Shown: positions 56,782 to 64,000 of the stretch, piece by piece
Numbering within the stretch: position 1 is the stretch's first letter
Layout of the letters: each line of letters opens with the position of its first letter
Assembly (NCBI RefSeq): GCF_016808095.1
Contig: NC_068979.1
Span: 27,299,960 to 27,363,959 of the forward strand
Length of the DNA stretch: 64,000 bases
Origin: Vigna angularis
Taxonomy: Eukaryota > Streptophyta > Magnoliopsida > Fabales > Fabaceae
Reading direction: 5' to 3'
The notes under the pieces: generated by a model
The model's database searches: none
Told to the model about the DNA's origin: nothing
The model's input: only the letters and a program-made list of their open reading frames with translations
Made by a program: the position numbers and the translations under genes

Positions 56782-57112
56782 TGTTAGGCCCATTACTGAT
56801 GAAGAACCTCAAGGCCCAACACAGGATCAAGAAAACGTGGACAGAGGAGAATTACCCAAAAGAATCAGAAGGAAACCCACACACCTCAACGACTACGGCA
56901 GTATTATGGTTCTAGAAGGATTTAGGATCATAACTAACTTTATTCCTTTTGCCATTTTTACTTTTTCGTGTAGTATGTATGCTGTTATATAGAGGTACAC
57001 TAAGGATTGAAAAGGCAGCGAATATACAACAAAATTCTGTTTTCCTCTAGAATTCTATTATTCTCTCTGTCTGAGCATTAATCTTCTCTCTTTTCTGTTG
57101 AGATATCTTTCA
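56782..57112 (+). repeat. 5' LTR of the gypsy element
   Basis: 331 bases. A TATA-like TTATATAGAGG lies near 56992, which would serve as the transcript start region. Relative to the 3' LTR it lacks 18 bases, exactly across the copy of the gag-pol stop. Confidence 0.95.
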
Positions 57113-57144
57113 TTTTGGTGCTTTCATTGAGAGAACTCTCTTCC

Positions 57145-60100
57145 ATGGCTTCCCACTCTGATGCCATTTCTCAACTTGACAAAAAATTGGAACAGATTCT
57201 CCTTTCTCAGGCCAACTTCTCTAATACCCTTCATGATATCGACACCCGCACTTCCCTTCTCGAATCAAAAATTTCCTCATCCCCTTCGCACTCTCCCTCA
57301 CTACCTCCACGGCCTCTCAAGTTCGACCTTCCCTCATTCAACGGGGAGGATGCATTGGGGTGGATCTTCAAGATCACCCAATTTTTTGATTACCACCAGA
57401 CACCACCAGATCAAAGAACCCAAATAGCATCATTCTACCTTGAGGGCCCCGCCTTAGCTTGGTATCAATGGATGCACAACAACAGTCTCCTAACCTCGTG
57501 GGAAGCTTTCCTCAGAGCCTTGGAGTTACGTTTTGCACCTTCTAAGTTTGAGGACCCCATCGCTGCTCTTTGCAAGCTTTCACAGATGCAATCCCTTCAA
57601 GAATACATCTCTGAGTTTGAATCCCTATCTAATCGGATCTCTGGGTATCCCTCTAACTTCTACCTTAGCTGTTTTATTTCCGGCCTCAAACCTCACCTCC
57701 GACGTGAAGTTACTGCCCTCCAACCTTCCGATATGCCCCAAGCAGTGGCGTTTGCGAAACTCCACGATGACAAAAACAAATTATCATCACCACCCTTTTC
57801 CAGATTCTCACGACCACCCCTAAATCACATCACACCTACCACTGCCACTAACCCTAAACCACTTCCCCCTCTTCTTCCAACACCCACATCCAAATTACCT
57901 ATCCGGAGACTTACGGAGGCCGAAATGCAAGCCCGCAGAGAAAAAAATCTTTGCTACAATTGCGACGAGAAGTACACGCGAGGCCATCGCTGCAAATCCC
58001 AGTTTCTTATCCTCATAGTGGCTGATGACGAGGAGTCCACCAATCCACTCATCGATATGGCTGATCCTCCTAATGACACTCCTTTAGAAGCGGGTCTCAT
58101 CAGTTTACACTCCTTCTCGGGTCAGTGGAGCCCCAAGACGTTCCGAATCAGTGGATCCATAGGCGGATTTGAGGTTCAAATCATGGTGGACAGTGGGGCA
58201 ACCCATAATTTTATCCAATCCAGAGTGGCCCGTTTTCTGAATCTTTCCCTAGAGCCCACACCAAACCCTTTACGTGTGATGGTTGGTAATGGAGACTTTT
58301 TACCTTGCACATCTTTTTGCCCACAGGCCCACGTCACTATTGCATCCCTTCTTTTTCCCATGGACCTATACCCTCTTGATCTTTCTGGGACAGATCTTAT
58401 TCTGGGTGTCCAGTGGCTCTCACAGATCAGCCCCTTCATCATGGACTACAATGGACCCTTCATGAAATTTATGTGGGAAAATAAAATGGTAGAGTTAAAA
58501 GGCGAACAAATCCCAAATCCCTCACCCATCACCGCCCATCAACTCAGACGTCTCCAACAAACAAACCGCGTCGAAGCCTTATTCCAACTTACTTTAGAAC
58601 CCTCACCTAAACCTATCACCTCATCCTCTTCTTCCACCACTGCTTCATCAACCACAGGTCTGCCAACATCCACCATTTCTCAACTTCAACAACTAATCCA
58701 ACAATACTCAACCCTTTTCTCTACGCTCACATCACTTCCCCCTTCTCGCCAAATCGACCACACCATCAACCTCCTTCCCAATACGCCACCTATTTCTGTT
58801 CGCCCATACCGTTACCCACACTTCCAAAAGGAAGAAATCGAATCTCAGGTTCAGAAAATGTTGGCATCAGGGTTCATTACACCCAGTACTAGTCCGTTTT
58901 CTTCGTCGGTCCTTCTCGTTAAAAAAAAGGATGGCACCTGGCGTTTCTGTGTTGATTATCGGGCTCTCAACGCTGTCACCGTCAAGGACAAATTTCCCAT
59001 TCCCACAGTCGACGAATTACTGGACGAACTGGGACATGCGTCTTGGTTTTCCAAGTTGGATCTCTTATCTGGGTTTCATCAAATTTTGATGCTTCCATCT
59101 GATGCAGCAAAAATGGCATTTAGAACTCACAATGGCCATTTCGAATTCAAGGTCATGCCCTTCGGTTTGTGTAATGCTCCTTCAACCTTTCAAGCTACCA
59201 TGAACGACCTTTTTCGACCACATCTTCGACGCTTCATCATCGTCTTCTTCGACGATATACTCGTCTACAGCTCCACACTGGATGATCATGTTGCTCATCT
59301 CGAGACAGCCTTCAAGCTTTTATTGGATCATTGTTTCCGCCTCAAGGGTTCTAAATGTTCAATCGGTCAACAGTCCATCCAATACTTGGGCCATGTGGTT
59401 TCCTCTACAGGGGTTTGTCCAGACCCTACTAAAATAAAGGCAGTTATCGATTGGCCCATCCCATTGAATTTGAAGTCTATCCGTGGATTTCTTGGCCTTA
59501 CGGGGTTTTATCAACGCTTTGTTAAAGGATATGCCTCTATTGCCTCTGCTCTCACGGATTTGTTGAAAAAGGATAATTTCATATGGTCAGATGCTGCTAC
59601 CGAGGCCTTTAACAACCTCAAGCAAGCTCTCACTAATGCTCCGGTGTTGGCTTTGCCTCGTTTTGACTTAGCATTTGCTATACAAACAAATGCCTCTGGA
59701 ACTGGAATGAGTGCAGTCCTCTCACAACAAGGCCACCCTATTGCTTTTTTTAGCAAACAATTCTGTCCTAAATTGAGGAATTCTTCTACTTACATCAGGG
59801 AATTGTGTGTCATCACCTCTGCGGTACAAAAATGGCGTCAATACTTGTTGGGTCATCATTTCATCATTTATACTGATCAACAATCCATCAGGGACTTGCT
59901 CTCCCAAGCGGTCCTTACTCCAGATCAACAATCATATTTGGCAAAGTTGCTTGGATATGATTTTGAAATTCACTATAAACCGGGCAAAACCAATATCGTT
60001 GCTGATGCACTCTCTAGAGTACCTCCAACTCCCTCTACTCATGCCCTTTCCCTGTTTATTATTTCCATCACACAATTGGATTTTTTACAAGATCTCAAGT

Positions 60101-61656
60101 CTTCTCTTAGTGCAGATAAAGATTTCTTAGATTTCAAAGGGAAGCTTCTGACATCACCACTATCTTTCCCTGGGTATTCCTTGCACGAAGATTTTATACT
60201 CTTCAAAGGGAAACTATGGTTGCCTCAATCTTGTAGTATGATTCCCTTGTTGTTACATGAATTTCATTCTACTCCTTTAGCAGGCCATCCAGGGATCACT
60301 CGCACACTATCCAAACTTCAAGCAAATTTTCACTGGGAACACATGAGGAAGGATGTGCAGACTTTTGTGAACCAATGTATCACATGCCAGCAGACTAAGA
60401 TACCCACTCAACGTCCACCAGGGTTGCTACAACCAATTCCTCCACCTTCTCGTTGCTGGGAGGATTTATCCTTGGATTTTATTATCGGTCTGCCACCCTA
60501 TCAAGGACAGAGTACCATCCTAGTGGTTGTTGATCGCTTCTCTAAAGGAGCACATTTCGGCACATTACCACGTTCATTCTCCGCTGCCAAAGTTGCTGAA
60601 TTGTTTGCACACATGGTTGGCAAGTTACACGGTCTTCCTCGTAGCATGATCTCTGATCGCGACACCATTTTTTTGAGCCAATTCTGGAGGGAGTTATTTC
60701 GCCTTAGTGGGACCAAACTGAGAATGTCCACCGCTTACCACCCTCAAACTGACGGTCAAACCGAGGTTGCCAACAAAGTATTGCAACAATATTTACGTTG
60801 CTTTGTGCACCATCGTCCTTCCTCTTGGGGCAAGTTCCTTCCTTGGGCAGAATGGTGTTTTAACACCACCAAAAACGCTTCAACCGGCTTTACCCCCTTT
60901 GAAGTCATGTTCGGTCATCCTCCCCCGAGCATTCCTCATCTATTGAACATTGACACTTCCAACGCGGCAGTTCAGTTTGAGATTTCATCTAGGGATGCCA
61001 TTATCAAAAAACTGCATTCCAATCTGAAGAGGGCTCAAGAGGCTATGAAACGGTGGGCAGACTTGCATCGTCGGGATCTCCAATTTTCAATTGGGGAGTG
61101 GGTTTATGTGCGCCTTCGTCCACGTCGACAACACTCAGTTACAGGTCCATACCTTGGTAAATTGCAGAAAAGGTTTTTTGGACCATTCAAAATTTTGGAG
61201 AAAATAGGTGAAGTGGCCTATAAACTGGACCTCCCTGCTTCAGCAAAAATTCACAATGTTTTCCATGTTAGCCTCCTCCGACCACATCATGGGCCAACTC
61301 CCTCACCACCGCCCCTGAACCTTCCTCCAGATATTGTGGACAGCCAACCCATCCTTATCCCTGCAACTATTCTGGATTGGAAGATGTCTGAGGATCAAGA
61401 CAACCCCCAACAATTGGTACTCATACACTGGCAGGGATTACCTCTTGAAGAGGCTAGCTGGGAACTTTGGTCCCAAATCCAGGCTCAATTTCACCTTGAG
61501 GACAAGGTGCCTCTTCAAGAGGGAGGAGATGTTAGGCCCATTACTGATGAAGAACCTCAAGGCCCAACACAGGATCAAGAAAACGTGGACAGAGGAGAAT
61601 TACCCAAAAGAATCAGAAGGAAACCCACACACCTCAACGACTACGTGACTAATTGA
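57145..61656 (+). CDS. Ty3/gypsy gag-pol polyprotein, 1,503 codons, uninterrupted
   Basis: The fused gag-pol makes the particle protein and the enzymes for copying and integrating the element. I start at ATG 57145 (MASHSDAISQLDKK); the frame is open further up but only from a TTG. Order by residue: gag about 60-200, zinc knuckle CYNCDEKYTRGHRC about 270, protease DSGAT about 348, reverse transcriptase about 560-760 with FCVDYRALN and FFDDILVY, RNase H about 840-960, integrase H2C2 finger about 1040-1085, catalytic D at about 1112, D about 1170 and E about 1206 (YHPQTDGQTE), GPF region about 1345, and a chromodomain-like segment about 1400-1450 (LVLIHWQGLPLEEASWELW). In RNase H the usual first catalytic Asp (TDAS) reads Asn (QTNAS). 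The last 42 codons lie inside the 3' LTR. Confidence 0.95.
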   Translation: MASHSDAISQLDKKLEQILLSQANFSNTLHDIDTRTSLLESKISSSPSHSPSLPPRPLKFDLPSFNGEDALGWIFKITQFFDYHQTPPDQRTQIASFYLEGPALAWYQWMHNNSLLTSWEAFLRALELRFAPSKFEDPIAALCKLSQMQSLQEYISEFESLSNRISGYPSNFYLSCFISGLKPHLRREVTALQPSDMPQAVAFAKLHDDKNKLSSPPFSRFSRPPLNHITPTTATNPKPLPPLLPTPTSKLPIRRLTEAEMQARREKNLCYNCDEKYTRGHRCKSQFLILIVADDEESTNPLIDMADPPNDTPLEAGLISLHSFSGQWSPKTFRISGSIGGFEVQIMVDSGATHNFIQSRVARFLNLSLEPTPNPLRVMVGNGDFLPCTSFCPQAHVTIASLLFPMDLYPLDLSGTDLILGVQWLSQISPFIMDYNGPFMKFMWENKMVELKGEQIPNPSPITAHQLRRLQQTNRVEALFQLTLEPSPKPITSSSSSTTASSTTGLPTSTISQLQQLIQQYSTLFSTLTSLPPSRQIDHTINLLPNTPPISVRPYRYPHFQKEEIESQVQKMLASGFITPSTSPFSSSVLLVKKKDGTWRFCVDYRALNAVTVKDKFPIPTVDELLDELGHASWFSKLDLLSGFHQILMLPSDAAKMAFRTHNGHFEFKVMPFGLCNAPSTFQATMNDLFRPHLRRFIIVFFDDILVYSSTLDDHVAHLETAFKLLLDHCFRLKGSKCSIGQQSIQYLGHVVSSTGVCPDPTKIKAVIDWPIPLNLKSIRGFLGLTGFYQRFVKGYASIASALTDLLKKDNFIWSDAATEAFNNLKQALTNAPVLALPRFDLAFAIQTNASGTGMSAVLSQQGHPIAFFSKQFCPKLRNSSTYIRELCVITSAVQKWRQYLLGHHFIIYTDQQSIRDLLSQAVLTPDQQSYLAKLLGYDFEIHYKPGKTNIVADALSRVPPTPSTHALSLFIISITQLDFLQDLKSSLSADKDFLDFKGKLLTSPLSFPGYSLHEDFILFKGKLWLPQSCSMIPLLLHEFHSTPLAGHPGITRTLSKLQANFHWEHMRKDVQTFVNQCITCQQTKIPTQRPPGLLQPIPPPSRCWEDLSLDFIIGLPPYQGQSTILVVVDRFSKGAHFGTLPRSFSAAKVAELFAHMVGKLHGLPRSMISDRDTIFLSQFWRELFRLSGTKLRMSTAYHPQTDGQTEVANKVLQQYLRCFVHHRPSSWGKFLPWAEWCFNTTKNASTGFTPFEVMFGHPPPSIPHLLNIDTSNAAVQFEISSRDAIIKKLHSNLKRAQEAMKRWADLHRRDLQFSIGEWVYVRLRPRRQHSVTGPYLGKLQKRFFGPFKILEKIGEVAYKLDLPASAKIHNVFHVSLLRPHHGPTPSPPPLNLPPDIVDSQPILIPATILDWKMSEDQDNPQQLVLIHWQGLPLEEASWELWSQIQAQFHLEDKVPLQEGGDVRPITDEEPQGPTQDQENVDRGELPKRIRRKPTHLNDYVTN

Positions 61657-61878
61657 TGATTTGGCAGTATTATGGTTCTAGAAGGATTTAGGATCATAAC
61701 TAACTTTATTCCTTTTGCCATTTTTACTTTTTCGTGTAGTATGTATGCTGTTATATAGAGGTACACTAAGGATTGAAAAGGCAGCGAATATACAACAAAA
61801 TTCTGTTTTCCTCTAGAATTCTATTATTCTCTCTGTCTGAGCATTAATCTTCTCTCTTTTTTGTTGAGATATCTTTCA
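61530..61878 (+). repeat. 3' LTR of the gypsy element, containing the end of gag-pol
   Basis: 349 bases. The gag-pol frame enters at 61530 and stops at 61654-61656, so the first 127 bases of the LTR are coding. Confidence 0.95.
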
Positions 61879-62848
61879 CCCTCCATGGTTATCGCTAGGA
61901 TCAACAAGTTTCTGGCCAGCCGTCACGACCATCGTGATATCTGAAACGCCAACATAACAGAATCCTTTCTTTCTCTTATTTTTCAGAAACGGCAAACCCT
62001 AAGGGTTGTTCTCGCTTTGTTCGCCGTCATCCCTGCTTCGATTTCACGTGGAATAGAACGCACGTTGTATTTGGACCGGAGATCCGTGGAGAGCAGCACA
62101 CTCATCAGCACGCGGAGGACCGATGCCGTGAAATGGGCCTTGCGACTGTTGCGCCGGTTGGAGGAAACCCATTGAACTTCATTTGTTTTTCTTCTTCAGT
62201 GAGGGCAATGGAAATGAAAGAATAGTGTAGGAGAAAAAACAGTGAGATTTAGGGTTTGACGGCACAACAAACACTTGGAAAATAATTTAATGAAAGAAGG
62301 ATAAAATTGTAATTTCATTTTTCAAATGGACAACGGATACCCGCATGTACGGATAATGTGATACCTGAACCCGACCTGTTAACAAGCGGATATTAAAATA
62401 CCCGCTATTTGCGAGTTCCTCTTACTCGCGGATACCTGCGGGTACGGGTTTTTATGTCATCCCTAGTTGTAGAAGGTTGTGAAGAAACTAGCAAGGCTTT
62501 TACTTCCTGCATCCCTTTAATTTCTTCATGCATCTCTCAAACATTTGAAATGACCATTTTACCCTTTAGAAAATTGACTCTCAGGTTACATGTTCTAAAG
62601 CGGTTTAATAGCTATTTTTGTCTTTAGTTTCGTTGACAAATCTCAATTCAATCCCTTGTTGTAACATGTCATAATTTATTTGTGTGCATGTTGACGTGTT
62701 CCTTAATTAAAGAAAGTAGGGTTTTATTAACAAATTGGGTGTTGGAAATTGGGGAAAAATTGCTAGCTGTGAGGGTTTCTTCTTCTTTGGGAAAAATTGA
62801 GTTAGGAAACTACCACCGCATACGCTAACCGAAACCAAGCACTCAAAG

Positions 62849-63112
62849 ATGCGAGCTTACAAAACTCAAGCTCAAATCAACACGCGAAGAGAGGAAACCC
62901 CAGACCCAAATTCAAAATCGAAGACCTCACCTTCTCAAATCGCAAAACAGAAAAAAGGATCAGAAGCTCCAATTCAAGCCTTGAATCAATGTAGAAGAAA
63001 TAGAATCTTAATCCCAATTCCCAATTTAAGAAACCCTAAATTCAATCCCAATTTGAAATCCCCATTGAGGGTTTGTGAGTCGGAGTTGTCTCTGTAGTCG
63101 GCGATTGAGGGT
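62849..63112 (+). other. Upstream part of the captured sequence in MULE 3
   Basis: Plus-strand sequence of 5'-leader character (CAAATTCAAAATCGAAGACC and AACCCTAAATTC words) lies directly before the CAP-G2 coding piece and may derive from another gene or from the CAP-G2 leader. I could not assign it. Confidence 0.3.
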
Positions 63113-63685
63113 TTGTGCAAGGAATGGTGGAAGGAAAATTTGGTGGGAAGGGAGTCATTGATTTCGCAAAGTCTCCATTTCCTACTATCTAGGTCGCTCA
63201 CGCTCAACAAGAAGGTGGATGGGCACAAGGTCTGCCTGCTCCGCAAGGCGTTCACTCTGTTCGATTTCGACGAGAGCATCGATGACTTGAAGCTTTTGCT
63301 GATTCGGTGTATGATTTCGCCCTTGTATTTGAAAGCGGAGGATGAGAGGAAATTTCTTGCATTTGTCTTTGGGCTGAGCCATCAGGTTGGGAAGGAACTG
63401 TTGGTGATGATTCTATCCTAAATTCCCTTCGGGAGAAAGTCGATGCTAAAGGCTTATGGGGACATTCCGTTTCGGGTGTGGAGAATTGCCCAAGGGGATT
63501 CAAAAAGTGAGATAAAGAATGGGTTCTTGCAGGATTTGATTGATGCTGTCATACATGCTGCTTCTGGACCTTTTGCTTCGTATATTAGTAGGGTCTTGAG
63601 AGCTTTTCTTAACCAGTGGACCACCGATGAGGTTAAGAAAATGCTTTTTCGTCTCGTCGAGCCTGTTGTCTTGCGGTCTCTATAG
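63113..63685 (+). pseudogene. Captured fragment of condensin-II subunit G2 (CAP-G2)
   Basis: CAP-G2 is a HEAT-repeat subunit of the condensin II complex acting on chromosomes in the nucleus. The frame reads LVGRESLISQSLHFLLSRSL, ESIDDLKLLLIRCMISPLYL, IPFGRKSMLKAYGDIPFR and NGFLQDLIDAVIHAASGPFA, matching the N-terminal third of the plant protein from memory. One in-frame TAA (63419-63421) interrupts it; the family has Gln at that place. It ends at LRSL followed by TAG and GTAAAT, where the parent gene has an exon end, so an exon and some intron were taken. It cannot make a whole subunit. Confidence 0.85.
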
Positions 63686-64000
63686 GTAAATGAAGATAGA
63701 GTTAATAAACTCTTCCTCGCCGCAACCCAATAATGACATGTAAGCACTATATGCTGTCAGATCATCAATCCATTAACACCGTTTGTCTCTATTTAACGGA
63801 AGGGACGACGTTGATACAAAATTTAATAAATGAGGATCAATTTCAAACACTTTTAAAACGAGAGACTAAATTAAGATTTGTCAATGAAACTTGAAATAAA
63901 ATTGGCTATTAAACCTTTTGAAGCTATTCGAAACACGCTTTCCAAAATTTCCATGAATTTTCAGAACTAACATTTTCAAATCAAAATTTCCAAAATATGA

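Larger units (their letters stand above)
56782..61878 (+). mobile_element. Full-length young Ty3/gypsy chromovirus
   Basis: The LTRs are 56782-57112 (331 bp) and 61530-61878 (349 bp), TGTTAGGCCC...ATCTTTCA, with a perfect 5-bp duplication CCCTC (56777-56781 and 61879-61883). They differ by one substitution (CTTTTCTG/CTTTTTTG near the 3' end) and one 18-bp deletion in the 5' copy. A primer-binding-like TTGGTGCTTTCATTGAGAG (57115-57133) follows the 5' LTR and a purine tract GGGAGGAGA (61521-61529) precedes the 3' LTR. A single gag-pol frame fills the interior. It is inserted in a hAT element, inside one unit of a 44-bp tandem repeat. Confidence 0.97.
56106..62465. mobile_element. hAT-type non-autonomous element, 8-bp TSD, enclosing a gypsy element
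   Basis: The ends read TAGGAATGACA (56106) and, reverse-complemented, TAGGGATGACA (ending 62465). They are flanked by a perfect 8-bp duplication GTTGTAGA (56098-56105 and 62466-62473), the hAT superfamily length. Subterminal regions on both sides are rich in GGATAYCCGC/GCGGGTA words (56150-56280, 62330-62450), typical of hAT subterminal repeats. Without the nested gypsy element the host is about 1.26 kb and has no transposase. Its right half (61930-62220) contains GC-rich sequence of unknown origin. Confidence 0.85.
62602..63915. mobile_element. MULE 3: Pack-MULE with a condensin CAP-G2 gene fragment
   Basis: The inverted ends both read GGTTTAATAGC (left 62602; right, reverse-complemented, ending 63915). 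They stay alike over at least 60 bases: GACAAATCTCAATTCAATCC against GACAAATCTTAATTTAGTCT. The flanks TTCTAAAGC (62593-62601) and TTTTGAAGC (63916-63924) agree at 7 of 9 positions, a decayed 9-bp duplication. The right arm runs on to about 63750. The interior carries part of a host gene instead of transposase. The ends are of the same family as MULE 1 and MULE 2. Confidence 0.85.

Noticed and set aside
57115..57144. Ten-codon upstream extension of the gypsy gag-pol
   Set aside because: It starts with TTG and coincides with the primer-binding site. The ATG at 57145 is the better start.
58176..60731. Minus-strand frames of 69-88 codons across gag-pol
   Set aside because: They are antisense shadows of the 1,503-codon plus-strand frame.
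1..64000. tRNA, rRNA or other structural RNA genes
   Set aside because: I saw no cloverleaf, 5S or snoRNA-like sequence. The TGGTATCAGAGC words are tRNA-complementary primer sites of retroelements, not tRNA genes.
1..64000. A new multi-gene system (operon, cluster or defence island)
   Set aside because: Apart from MED23 and the unrecognised minus-strand gene, every recognised coding segment is a transposon gene or a transposon-captured fragment. Nothing suggests a cooperating gene cluster.

Overview
This window is nuclear DNA of a flowering plant, almost certainly a papilionoid legume and probably Phaseoleae (bean/soybean group). The grounds are a large AT-rich genome stretch with U-rich introns and GT-AG splicing, a gene that reads as a legume MED23 from start to stop, and repeats that I recognise as legume types: a short LTR repeat beginning TGTTGGAAGTCTCACATCGA, and an Ogre-like LTR leader. 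The species is inferred, not proved.

Layout. 1-5.2 kb: AT-rich DNA, a (TA)n(TG)n tract, a small inverted-repeat element (2425-3675) and the 3' part of an unrecognised minus-strand gene (3715-5086, probably frameshifted). 5.4-7.1 kb: debris of Ty1/copia gag, a miniature LTR element (TRIM) and a Ty3/gypsy integrase tail. 8.8-13.2 kb: a Mutator-like element (MULE) with a perfect 9-bp target duplication, split by a 3.2-kb solo LTR with its own 5-bp duplication. 16.4-53.9 kb: one intact gene, Mediator subunit 23 (MED23), 21 exons, about 1,614 codons over 37.5 kb. Most of its length is intron filled with transposons: a deleted copia (intron 5), a nested copia with identical LTRs (intron 6), an L1 reverse-transcriptase scrap and an LTR element that has captured part of a CAMTA transcription-factor gene (intron 8), a MITE (intron 10), copia RNase H pieces (introns 12 and 15), and several old solo LTRs. 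54.2-64.0 kb: a second MULE, a hAT-type element with an 8-bp target duplication that contains a young, full-length Ty3/gypsy chromovirus with an uninterrupted gag-pol frame, and a third MULE (a Pack-MULE) carrying part of the condensin-II subunit CAP-G2 gene.

How it fits together. MED23 is the only clearly intact host gene. It has absorbed repeated insertions without losing its frame: the reconstructed exons join in phase from ATG to stop. Signs of strain on splicing remain: a GC-AG intron that is required to keep the frame, a 90-bp tandem duplication that copied the exon 6 acceptor, and an intron 1 that is open in frame. The window also holds two independent examples of transposons picking up host gene pieces (CAMTA and CAP-G2) and two clean nestings (LTR in MULE, gypsy in hAT). 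I found no unknown multi-gene system; the novelty here is in the transposon structures and the MED23 splice architecture. All calls come from reading the sequence and from memory of the families; no database search was run.
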